Below are positions 14,101-24,022 of a stretch of DNA of 64,000 bases, piece by piece (position 1 is the first letter of the stretch; each line of letters starts with the position of its first letter). The stretch comes from Hevea brasiliensis (lineage: Eukaryota; Streptophyta; Magnoliopsida; Malpighiales; Euphorbiaceae), in NCBI RefSeq assembly GCF_030052815.1, contig NC_079505.1:16993064-17057063 (forward strand). Direction: 5' to 3'. Under the pieces are notes generated by a model, which worked only from the letters and a program-made list of their open reading frames with translations, was not told the origin of the DNA and searched no databases. A program made the translations under genes and the position numbers.

Positions 14101-14698
14101 AATGTGTGATGATAGAACTAGTGATGTAAAGCACAATGAAGAAACTGGTGTTAAAACTAAAAAAGAGATGAGTATTTTTAATCTAAGGGTAATGAAGGCA
14201 CATATTAAAGACTGTATAACATAATAATTTGACTTTACTGTTGTTCAATTATATAAATAATTATAAGAAGATCATCTCAGCGAAGGAATGCGAGAATTTT
14301 TCCCTCAAAAATAGAATTCTGAATTTCTCCTTGTAATGGTTAAAGTGACATATTTCTTGTTAATGAATTAATATCTCAGATCCCTCTTAAACTCAATTCT
14401 TGCTTTTGGTTTAGGATGTATGAATCAAGTTCAGCAAGCAGAGGTTGCAGTGGGCTTTTCTGTTGGAATGCCAACAAATCTCTTAGGCAGAAGGTAGAAC
14501 TGTTTCCCATTAATTCTTCTGTTCAATAAAAGGTTGTCTCTCCTTTAGTAAGATTGTTTTATTTCTGTACTCGGACAGGTGAAAGGGACCATTGTTCGCT
14601 CCGGACGCAGAGGCGGACGACTTTCATTGTTTTGGGGGTGTGGGAAGCATAAGAAATCAGAAAGCATGAATATAAGATATATGGGATATCAGATATAG
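8173..14698 (+). CDS. STI: STICHEL-type DnaX-like AAA+ protein, six exons
   Basis: Exons inferred from in-phase GT-AG junctions: 8173-10245, 10421-10640, 11236-11772, 12850-13636, 14415-14493, 14579-14698, giving 1271 aa, close to Arabidopsis STICHEL (about 1.2 kb of residues). The N-terminus carries the family signature HLKKELTQIRKAARVLRDPG. A basic patch KKKSKK (170-175) may act in nuclear import. The AAA+ core resembles the bacterial DNA polymerase III gamma/tau subunit: start near residue 455, Walker A GPRGTGKT 495-502, four zinc-type cysteines 514/523/526/529, Walker B-like DECH 578-581, and SRC arginine-finger motif 620-622. Exon 2 begins the DnaX domain III-like helices. In Arabidopsis STICHEL controls trichome branch number; the biochemical activity is not established. 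It may be STI or a close paralogue (STI-like 1). An AATAAA lies at 14754, shortly after the stop. No disruption seen. Confidence 0.9.
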
Positions 14699-15020
14699 GG
14701 TTTGTTCGGTATTGCTATTGCAAAAAAAAAAGAGAGTATATTTTTAATATATTAATAAAAAATCATTGGCATTTTATCCTAGCCAATTGAATTAACCTAA
14801 GAAAGTAGTTGCACATTGCCATGAATCTGTTGAAATCATGATTCCTGGGCCTTACTTAATTGCAGTAAAGGGATCTGTTGCTATAGCTTTAAAAACTCGT
14901 TAATAATATAATAACTGTTGATAGCAAGGTTATAAAACAAAAGCAAAGACCAAATATTCAGAATTAGCATGAGGACAGGCCTCAAATCCACTGGCATGTT
15001 CATTGCAGATAGAATAACAG
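14699..15020. other. 3' flank of the STICHEL-type gene
   Basis: It contains a likely polyadenylation signal AATAAA at 14754-14759 and otherwise nothing recognisable. Confidence 0.4.
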
Positions 15021-15400
15021 TTACAGTTCATGGATTTCAGAAATTCTAACACCCAATGAGAACATGCTTTGAAGTTGACCAAGTTCCTCAGGAATCACTC
15101 CTGAAAGATGATTATCTAAAAGATCTCTACAAGGCCACAGGAAAACAAAGTTGGAGAAGGGCCAAAGTAAGCAACAAGCTTCCTGAGACACACGTACTGA
15201 ACATGCTTTCCAAGTCTTCCATATGAAGATGCAGTTACCATACAAAAACTAGACCAAATTACAAAATAATCGATTGATAATGGTAGTATGCCTGTTGAGA
15301 AACAATTCTGAATCATGTTAAAAAATTTTGCCTGGTAGAAACCAGCAGAATTGAAACCCATGTTAAGATCCAGAAGCCCAATGAAAATCCACTTAATATG
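15021..15400 (-). pseudogene. LRR gene fragment
   Basis: Minus-strand translation includes a leucine-rich-repeat segment, DNHLSGVIPEELGQLQSM (about 15060-15120), which matches the plant extracellular LRR consensus (NxLxGxIPxxLxxLxxL). A second short piece near 15340-15385 (GLLDLNMGFNSAG) could belong to the same remnant. There is no intact gene around it: frames are interrupted and no kinase domain follows. It most likely is a fragment of an LRR receptor-like gene. The LRR match is clear, but the extent is uncertain. Confidence 0.4.
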
Positions 15401-16443
15401 CCAAGTCTCTTTAGATGGAAAAGTTATTAGTCATGTAACAGATAAAATATTTTTTAATTATGTCTAAATTAAGTTGGTATGCTCATATCAGTCTCTGATC
15501 AGAACATCCAACAAAATCTGGCTAGAGGTTGGTATTAAATTGAGATTTTCGCAATAAAATATTAAAGATTATTCAAATTAAACATATGCATGGAAAATCA
15601 GTAGCTGCTTGCTTCCTTTTTTCACGATAAAAATAATATTTTATTTAAGGAATTAATCCGTTTCCTCTAACTGCCACCAATTTCTGCCAAATAATGACGC
15701 GTAGCCATTAAACAAGCGTGTTTAATGAATCAATGCAGGAAATGAAATTGGACAAAAATTGCAGAGTAATAACAGCAATATTTTAAAATGAAAAGAATTT
15801 AATTGAATTTTCATTTAATTATATTTGATTTTTATTTTTTTAAAATTATTAAAAAATAATGTTAGAAAAAAAAAAAACTGAAACAGAATAATTAATAAAA
15901 AAGAAATTAATTGAATTGAATTACACAACATCTCAACTGATCTTAAATCCAAAACATGCATTACAATTGACTGATCTAATAATCAATCTATCTAAGCTTT
16001 AAATAATCTCAAGAAAATGGAAACACATCTGGTGGAATGGAGTGCAATTGCCAATGAAATACAGCTTATCCTTTATATTTTACAGATTTCCAACTTTGTT
16101 TACTTTTGGGAAAACAACTCCTGTGGAAGGAGTTGGGTCAATGCCACATAAAATTATACAACCCCACCTTCCATTGTTAGGTGAATATTTGATGATATTT
16201 CACAATCAACAGCCCATTATCCACACTTTTTAAAAGCATCCTTTTCCTCATTTTTTTTATATTTTATTTTTTTTATGCACAATCTAGACCATTATTGAGG
16301 GTAAGTCAACTTCAACGCCAAAACACAGGAGTGCTCAGATTTCACTGGAAATTTTACAAAATTTCTTGTCTTTTGAACGAGTGTTCATCATTTAGAAGTC
16401 CTGAAAGCCAGCCAAAAACTCATTTGTGCCAAGACTTGAGAGC
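15401..16443 (+). other. upstream region of the CNL gene
   Basis: AT-rich sequence with no supported coding region. It presumably includes the promoter and leader of the resistance-like gene starting at 16444. A candidate TATA-like stretch (ATATTTTAT) occurs near 16260, but nothing decisive can be assigned. Confidence 0.3.
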
Positions 16444-19400
16444 ATGTCTGTGGTTGGACAAGCAGTTCTATCTGCTTTCTTTCGAGTTTTGTTTAACAGA
16501 TTGGCTTCTCCTGAATTGCTCAAGTATGCACGCCAGGAGCAAGTTTACGCTGAATTCAAGAAATGGGAGAAAATACTGATCAAAATACATGCAGTGCTTG
16601 ATGATGCAGAAGAGAAGCAGCTGACTAACCAGTTTGTGAAGATTTGGTTAGCTGAGCTTAGAGACCTGGCTTATGATGTGGACGACATACTGGATGAATT
16701 CACCACAGAGGCTATTCAACGTGGATTGATTGTTGAACCAGAAGCCAGCACAAGCAAGCTCCACAAGCTTATCCAGACTTGCACCAGCCTAATTCCAACC
16801 AATACTGCGTTCAGAATTAGGATGGGATCCAAGATGAAAGGGATCACTACTAGATTGGAAGAAATTTCCAGTCATAAAAATGACCTGGATTTGAGAGAAA
16901 ATTTGGAAGGGAACTCCAACAAAGTAAGAAAAAGACTTCCCACAACTTGTTTGGTGAATGAATCTCAAGTTCTTGGAAGGGAAAGAGATAAAGAGGACGT
17001 ACTTGAGTTATTGATGAGGGATTATGTATGTGACAGCAAAATCTGTGTAATAGCAATAGTAGGCATGGCTGGGGTAGGCAAGACTACCCTTGCACAACTT
17101 ATCTACAATGATAACCAAGTGAATGATTGTTTTGATCTAAAGGTGTGGGCTTGTGTATCTGATGATTTTGATGTTTTAAGCACAACGAAAACAATTCTTG
17201 AGTCACTCACTCACAGGACCTTCGGCTGCAATTTAAATTTGCTTCAGGGTAGACTACAAGGTATACTAACAGATAAGAAGTTTCTGCTTGTTCTAGATGA
17301 TGTTTGGAATGAAAACTACCATAACTGGGAAGTCCTTTGCAGTCCTTTTAGAAGGGGAGCACCAGGGAGTAAAATAGTTGTCACAACTCGCAATGAAGGT
17401 GTTGCATCAATCATGGGATCTGTTGCAGCTTACCGCCTCAAGGAGTTGCCATATGATAGTTGTTTGCCTTTGTTCACTCAACTGGCATTGGGAACTAATA
17501 GCTTTGATGCTCATCCGAACCTCAAAGCAATTGGTGAAGGAATAGTGGGAAAATGTAAAGGCCTACCTTTGGCAGCTAAGACACTAGGTAGTCTGTTGCA
17601 AACTAAAGGCAGCCAGGATGAATGGGAGGATATATTGCACAGCAAAATATGGGACTTACCAGAAGAGCAAAGCATTATTCTTCCTGCACTAAGATTGAGC
17701 TACCACCATTTGCCCTCTCATTTGAAGCAGTGCTTTGCTTACTGCTCAATTTTCCCAAAGGACTATGAGTTCAGCAAGGAGGAGTTAATTCTTTTATGGA
17801 TGGCAGAAGGTTTCCTGCAACAACCAAAAGGAACAAAACGCATGGAAAATTTGGGAGCGAAGTACTTTGATGATCTACTGTCAAGATCATTATTTCAACA
17901 ATCAAGCAGAAATGAGTCACTATTTGTAATGCATGATCTCATCAATTATCTAGCTCAGTATGTCGCTGGAGAAGTCTGCTTCAGGTTGGAGGATAGGCTA
18001 GAGAGCGTGCAGAAAGCTCGTCATGTGTCTTACATTCGTCATCGATATGAAGTCTTCAAAAAATTTGAGGTACTATACAAAGCTCAAAGCTTGCGGACTT
18101 TCTTACCGCTACCAGTTCACATGGGACTTGGTATTCGCAATTTTTATTTGACAAGGAAAGTAACAGATGAGTTGCTGCCGAAGCTAAGATGTTTAAGGGT
18201 GCTGTCCTTGAGCGGCTATTGCATAAGTGTGCTACCAAATGTGATTGGCAAGTTAAAACATTTACGTTACCTTGATTTATCTCATACTTTGATCAAAACC
18301 TTGCCTGAGTCTGTGAGTGCTCTCTGCAATTTACAAACGCTAATCTTACATGGTTGTGGTGCGCTTTCAAATTTGCCTGCAGGCATTGTGAACCTCATTA
18401 ATTTGCGTCATCTAGACATTACTAATACAAAACAACTGCTAGAGCTGCCCTTAAGGATGGGTAAACTGACAAACTTGAGGACATTGTCTAAATTTGTGGT
18501 GGGGAAAGGCAATGGATCAAAGGTAACAGAGTTGAGGGACTTGTTGCGTCTCCGTGGGCAACTAGCCATTACTGGGTTGCATAATGTGGCAAACATTTAT
18601 GAAGCTGGGGAAGCAAACTTACAGTACAAGCAGGATCTTCAAGAGTTAGTCATGGAATGGAGCAGCAATATTGAACTCCAAAATGAAAGTGATGACAGAA
18701 AGGAAATGGATGTACTTGACATGTTGCAACCTCATAAAAACTTGAAGGTGCTGAAAATTGAATTCTATGCAGGCAAGTCATTTCCGAGTTGGATTGGGCA
18801 TTCTTCATTCTCCAAACTCAAAAGCTTGACTCTCAAAAGTTGTGCTAAATGCTCATCATTGCCATCACTTGGGAAATTGCCCTTTCTTGCAGATTTATGC
18901 ATTGAAGGCATGCGTAGTGTGAAAACTGTAAGTCTTGAATTCTATGGGGAAGATTTCACTCTCACACCTTTTCCATCCTTGAAGATATTAACATTTTGTG
19001 ATATGCTAGAATGGGAGGATTGGTCTACAATTGCAGAAGAAGCTTTTGACAGTGAATTCCCCTGCCTCTGCGAGCTTCGCTTGAGGAATTGTCCTAAGTT
19101 GATACGGAGATTGCCAAACAACCTACCCTCGCTTGTAAAACTTGACATTAATAAATGCCCATTATTGGAAGTTCAGCTTCCCAAACTTTCGTCTCTCTGT
19201 GACTTGAGTTTGGAAGAATGCAATGAGGTTGCAGTAAGTAGTGTAGCGGATCTCACCTCATCTTCACTCACTACCTTGCAACTTCGGAACATTTCAAACG
19301 TTAGCCAATTGCCTGTGCAATGCTCACTAGCACTTAAAGTTATGCATATTATTAATTGCAGTGAACTGACAACTTTAAGGCAGATTGAAGATCAATTGCT

Positions 19401-20499
19401 GCCCAGTAGACTTGAGCAATTAGAACTATGCAACTGCAGTAACTTGAAAGAACTGCCAGATAGGTTCTTCAGCTTCACATCACTTGCAGACTTGAAGATC
19501 AAACGATGCCCAAAACTTGTGTCTTTCCCAAAGTTGGGGTCTCCATTCATGCTTAGACATCTCATTATTGAAGAATGTGAATCTTTGGAATGCCTACCTG
19601 ATGGAATGATGACGCATACAAATACAAGAAGTGGAAGCAACAACATTTCCCATCTTGAGAGTTTGGAAATCATTAAATGTCCATCGCTCAAATCTTTCCC
19701 TAGAGGTCAGTTACCAACCAGCCTAAAGGTACTCAAGATTTGGGATTGCATGCAGTTGGAATCACTTCCTGGAATGATATTGCAGAACACCGAGTCACTT
19801 GAGTGCTTTAGTGTGAGGAAATATTCAAATTTGAAGACCTTACCTGAGTGCTTTGATCGCCTCACTCATCTTATTGAACTGCACATAAGCTATTGTGCAA
19901 GTCTAGAGTTGTTCCCAGAAACAGGCCTACCTGCTTCAAACCTGACAAGGTTTTATGTTTTCAATTGTCCAAATCTTAGATCCCTACCTGAAAACATGCA
20001 TAGCCTCACAGCACTCCAACATTTAGGAATATCTAGTTGTCCAGGTCTGGTGTCATTTCCTGAAGGTGGGTTGCCTTCCAACCTAAAATCAATCCGGATC
20101 AATAATTGTGAGAATCTCCCACATCTATCTGAGTGGGGATTACACAGAATCCTGACACTCAAGGATTTAACTATTTCTGGTGGATGGCCAAATTTGGCGT
20201 CTCTTGCACAAGAGTGTTGGCTTCCTGCATCTCTAACATATCTTCGAATTGGAAAGCTCATCAATCTAGAGTCCTTATCCTTAAGGCTAGAACACCTCTC
20301 CTCACTTGAGGTACTAGAGATTACAGAATGTCCGAAGGTGCATTCCTTACCAAAGGAAGGGTTGCCTCCAACTCTTTCTATCCTAGAAATTTTGGACTGC
20401 CCTATTCTGAAAAGGAAGCTGTTGAAGAAGAAAGGAAGATATGCATCCATTATAGCCAATGTACCTCGTGTGGCGATAGATGATGTGTTGCTGCAATAA
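16444..20499 (+). CDS. CC-NBS-LRR resistance-like protein (RPP13-like 1 type)
   Basis: A single uninterrupted exon of 1351 aa. The open frame extends upstream to 16426 but only a GTG is there; the first ATG is 16444, and it gives the usual MSVVGQAVLSAFF start of this family. An N-terminal Rx-type coiled coil has the EDVID-like DLAYDVDDILDEF (about 74-86). The NB-ARC motifs are P-loop GMAGVGKTT (207-215), kinase-2 LLVLDDVW (281-288), RNBS-B GSKIVVTTR, GLPL (373-376), RNBS-D from C430 (CFAYCSIFPKDYEF) and MHDL (496-499). About 800 residues of irregular LRRs follow, many with the LxxCxxLxxLP pattern. All nucleotide-binding motifs look intact, so it may be functional. Family knowledge predicts an intracellular immune receptor. 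The ligand and pathogen are unknown. Confidence 0.93.
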   Translation: MSVVGQAVLSAFFRVLFNRLASPELLKYARQEQVYAEFKKWEKILIKIHAVLDDAEEKQLTNQFVKIWLAELRDLAYDVDDILDEFTTEAIQRGLIVEPEASTSKLHKLIQTCTSLIPTNTAFRIRMGSKMKGITTRLEEISSHKNDLDLRENLEGNSNKVRKRLPTTCLVNESQVLGRERDKEDVLELLMRDYVCDSKICVIAIVGMAGVGKTTLAQLIYNDNQVNDCFDLKVWACVSDDFDVLSTTKTILESLTHRTFGCNLNLLQGRLQGILTDKKFLLVLDDVWNENYHNWEVLCSPFRRGAPGSKIVVTTRNEGVASIMGSVAAYRLKELPYDSCLPLFTQLALGTNSFDAHPNLKAIGEGIVGKCKGLPLAAKTLGSLLQTKGSQDEWEDILHSKIWDLPEEQSIILPALRLSYHHLPSHLKQCFAYCSIFPKDYEFSKEELILLWMAEGFLQQPKGTKRMENLGAKYFDDLLSRSLFQQSSRNESLFVMHDLINYLAQYVAGEVCFRLEDRLESVQKARHVSYIRHRYEVFKKFEVLYKAQSLRTFLPLPVHMGLGIRNFYLTRKVTDELLPKLRCLRVLSLSGYCISVLPNVIGKLKHLRYLDLSHTLIKTLPESVSALCNLQTLILHGCGALSNLPAGIVNLINLRHLDITNTKQLLELPLRMGKLTNLRTLSKFVVGKGNGSKVTELRDLLRLRGQLAITGLHNVANIYEAGEANLQYKQDLQELVMEWSSNIELQNESDDRKEMDVLDMLQPHKNLKVLKIEFYAGKSFPSWIGHSSFSKLKSLTLKSCAKCSSLPSLGKLPFLADLCIEGMRSVKTVSLEFYGEDFTLTPFPSLKILTFCDMLEWEDWSTIAEEAFDSEFPCLCELRLRNCPKLIRRLPNNLPSLVKLDINKCPLLEVQLPKLSSLCDLSLEECNEVAVSSVADLTSSSLTTLQLRNISNVSQLPVQCSLALKVMHIINCSELTTLRQIEDQLLPSRLEQLELCNCSNLKELPDRFFSFTSLADLKIKRCPKLVSFPKLGSPFMLRHLIIEECESLECLPDGMMTHTNTRSGSNNISHLESLEIIKCPSLKSFPRGQLPTSLKVLKIWDCMQLESLPGMILQNTESLECFSVRKYSNLKTLPECFDRLTHLIELHISYCASLELFPETGLPASNLTRFYVFNCPNLRSLPENMHSLTALQHLGISSCPGLVSFPEGGLPSNLKSIRINNCENLPHLSEWGLHRILTLKDLTISGGWPNLASLAQECWLPASLTYLRIGKLINLESLSLRLEHLSSLEVLEITECPKVHSLPKEGLPPTLSILEILDCPILKRKLLKKKGRYASIIANVPRVAIDDVLLQ

Positions 20500-21471
20500 A
20501 CAACAGGCATGATAAGTTCTGTACTCCAAAAGAAAAGGTATGTAACTACACAACATGATTCATCATTTCTTTTCCCTCTCATTCTCTTTCTAGATGGATT
20601 TATACTTGCACTGATTTCATGTTCATACCAGAGGAATGGCTGCTTCTCAAAGCTTCCTTATGTTCAAGAATGGATCTGCACATCATTGACAGTGCAGATT
20701 ACGGTGCATTCTCCCATTATAAAGATCATCATCTTTAGCATACACTAGGTTTCATGTTACTTTCATGCTTTTTTGTTAGGTCACAAGAAGCCTCAAGTAG
20801 CTAAGAACAGCTTTCAAAGACTTCTTTATAGTGCACATCATTGATAGTGCAGATTATGCTGCATTCTCTAAATGTTTCAATGTGTTGCTTGATTTGCAGA
20901 GAAACCCAAGCTTGGTCAAGAATCTCCACTCTTTACCCACTGGAGCAGAAATAAATGGATAATGAAGAGGTTGTCTGTTTCCTGTGGCGGCAAGTTGATC
21001 AACTAGAAGAGCATACCCATTTGACTAAACTATGTAACAGCATTCAGCACTTACTTTTCTTGGACAGTATTTTTAATTTTTTATTATTAAAAAAAATAAA
21101 AATATTAAAAAAATTATTTTAATATGAACAAGGGTAAATGTCCCCACCTAAGTTAAACTATCAACAAGGGTAAATGTTTGTAGATCAGCCAGAGTTGTCC
21201 CACCTGAGTTAAACTATCAACAAGGGTAAATTTCCCTGATATCCTCTGTAGATGATATTTTCAAACCCATGATTACTTGAAGAATTCAGTGTTCGTATCA
21301 CATTAGAAGAATTTCCATTAATCAAATCTGAATTTCACAGCATACCCAAGCCTCTCTAAGCCTTTCAAGATGAAAAAGTCCTAATCTTTATAGACAATTC
21401 ACATTCACATTCCAACTGATGGCTATTATCATGTCATGGCCCTTTTGTAATAATCTTACCCACCAAGATTG

Positions 21472-21510
<39 letters not shown>

Positions 21511-21742
21511 GATAGAGAATAGACAGAGAGATATGATTTTGCAGCCACAAGCATCAGTAGCCCTTGAAATTCCAATGTATGAATGACTCAAATATTGAAT
21601 TCGACGCATAATTACAAAAGATCATGATCACTCAAAATAAATTGATTAGAATATATATCGCATTTACATTTCAGTTTCACCCTCAAAGGCAATTGTTTTA
21701 TACATAATCTTTTTGTTTTTGTTCATCTAGCTATTTACTTGT
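20500..21742. other. 3' flank of the CNL gene with small direct repeats
   Basis: A ~37-bp sequence is duplicated with a 155-bp offset (20677-20713 and 20832-20868). The motif AACAAGGGTAAAT occurs three times between 21127 and 21232 as part of a short tandem duplication. An (AG)n microsatellite lies at about 21476-21519. No gene is visible. Confidence 0.55.
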
Positions 21743-22836
21743 TTATGCGTGCCACATCCAAACGGTAACCACTCCAGCTGCATCACCTGTGAAAAATAGG
21801 CCATTAGGACCCCTCTGAATTTCTCTAACCTCCTGTTCTGCAAAAATCCTATCCATCTCAGTGAATGAATTCAATTCAAACAGACGAACACAGTTATCAT
21901 TGCAGGAACAAAACACAATAGGCTTCCCTTTTGCATCCTGCATACCAAAAACTTTCAGAATCCCAGACTTCTCTTCATGTGTTTCCGCTAGTTCCAATTT
22001 GCCTCCTTTCCTGGCAACCCAGAACTTCACTGTATGGTCTAACGAGCATGTCAGTAAGCACTGATCCCAACTCAGAAGTGACATCACCACATCCCTGTGA
22101 CCATTTAGAGTTTGCTTGCACTGCAGTCTCCAAATCCCAAACCTTCACTGTATTGTCCATAGAGCCTGAATACAAAGAATTAACACCAGAACCAACATTT
22201 AAACAGACAGCTGCCTTTTTGTGCCTCTCAAAGTTGCCACCCTTGCAAATGGGTTAGCTTCAAAGCTCCCTCTCCACACCAAAATATCACCATTAGCGGT
22301 CCCGGCAAAAAGCAAATCCTTGTACACTGCCAAGGCATAGACTTGACCAATTGGACCATCCAAAGAGAACTCTTTGTTACCCTCTGAGCTTAAATTCCAG
22401 ACCCGAACTAAATTTGGCAATCCAATGAATACCCACGAGCCTTTACAGTTTAAAGACCCAATTTCAAAACCAAGATTGATGACATGGTCACACTTTCCAG
22501 AGTAGTAATCCCAAATCCTGACAGTTCCACCTCTACTGCCAGTATAAGCTTGTCAGGCCCTGAAGGAAAGGCAACACCGACCACAGATCTCTTGTGCCCT
22601 TCAAGCCTTGGCAGCATCGAAAACCCATTACCAGATTGGAACCAAGAATGAAGAAACCTACAGTTATCCCCATAAGCACATCTATCCTTTACCCAAAACT
22701 TGCAAATCCTTTGTAAGCGCTTCCTGCGTTGATCTTGGATTGAAAAGTTATTAGAGGTTTGTTGTGTATCTGAGTAAAATGGTTTTTGGGGGTTGATAGC
22801 TTTCATCGAGATATCCACAGCAGACAAGGATAGCAA
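21743..22836 (-). pseudogene. CCCH zinc-finger/WD40 (ZFWD-type) pseudogene
   Basis: Minus-strand text matches plant ZFWD proteins from end to end without introns. First comes a CCCH finger (C-x7-C-x5-C-x3-H, CKFWVKDRCAYGDNCRFLH), then WD40 blades (LEGHKRSVVGVAF, GPIGQVYALAV, YSGSMDNTVKVWDLET, TCSLDHTVKFWVA, and a final FFTGDAAGVVTVW). The frame changes three times: near 22540-22555, near 22215-22230 and near 22090-22110. The reading therefore moves through three different frames and no intact protein is possible as sequenced. An intronless, frameshifted copy suggests a processed pseudogene, although no poly(A) tail is evident downstream of 21743. Sequencing error could explain one shift but hardly three. 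Confidence 0.8.
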
Positions 22837-24022
22837 ACTAAGGAATGATCAAAACGTAATAAAGATATATTATTGAGTTCCATAATTGTTAAAATAGGAT
22901 AATCTTAATATTTTTAAAAATTATTAAGATAATATAATTTTCACTTCATCAAAACGTAATTTAAAAATAGATAGATAATTAAGAAGTAATATTACATATA
23001 ATTTTTAATTTAATTTAAATATTTTTTAATTTGAGTCAATGTCTGATGCTATGCGTTCAATTGTTTTTAATAGAATGAGGGGCAGACATACTAGTTAATA
23101 AATTTTTTACTGATATTCCCTTTTGTCTTTGTTTAACTTCCCCTGTCATGTATAAAATTGGTTTTCGTGTTTTTCAATATGGAGGGTTACAGAGTAACAC
23201 GATGATGTGGAAGAGTGTGTGCATGTTAGCTGCACTGGGTTGTCTTGCAAAGGAGCTCACTTTGGGTTTGATTACATATGCTGATATAGAACTTGAATTT
23301 ATATTTGGCATTCATTTAGATGTTAATTGCTAATTTATCAAACTTGAGCAAATTTAGATATGTGTTTTAACTTTTAAGCTATTTTTTTAGAATTTGATAT
23401 TAGCAATGCAGATATATCTATGCGCTAAGCAAATATGTCTGCAATGCTGCAATGCACGTGAATATAAAACCTCGAAAATATTTGCATTACGCCTTTTGCT
23501 TTGATTTATTTCTCTTTTAGGTTAGGATTCATTTGCCGTGATTAATTGTATACATCTAAATGAGGGATCCTTGTCAAATTGTGCAAGTTTTTTAAGGTTT
23601 GGGGAGACCTTAAGTTGTTACTTTTATCAGCATTACATTTGGTAATTACAAGCCTCCTCATCTTTTTGTGTCCTTGATTTTTCTAGCAACAAAACTACCT
23701 TGGATTAAGCACTTTGGTTTAAAACTTTAATAGGTGCTATCTGTTTTTAGTCTTGTTAAGTTGCAGATGAATTTATTGCTGTTGTTTGATTCCTGGAGTT
23801 GGAAGAGAACTTTGAACTCATTTGATTAGGTGAAGATTATTTGCCAGAAAGTAGAACTGATAATCACTTGCTCGAAATTGTTGAAACTATAATACAGAAT
23901 TTTCACAAATTACATTTCTATAGGAATTCTTTGAGAATTGAAAGTGAAACAATGAGAAAGTAAGCATATTATTACCAAAGCTATATATAGAACAAATATA
24001 TACATAAGCAAGTCAGTTCAAG
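22837..24022. other. intergenic, left end of the ankyrin-gene duplication block
   Basis: From about 23040 a ~60-bp stretch (ATGCTATGCGTTCAATTGTTTTTAA region) matches 37757 onward, marking the left end of the duplicated unit. In copy 2 this stretch lies much closer to the gene, so copy 1 has extra sequence (about 23110-23910) or copy 2 a deletion. No gene is visible in the extra sequence. Confidence 0.5.

Noticed and set aside
16426..16443. Extended start of the CNL reading frame
   Set aside because: The upstream start is GTG. The first ATG at 16444 gives the family-typical N-terminus.
23148..23333. 61-codon plus-strand open frame between pseudogene and ankyrin copy 1
   Set aside because: No recognised domain, no counterpart in the duplicated unit, and typical chance length for this base composition.
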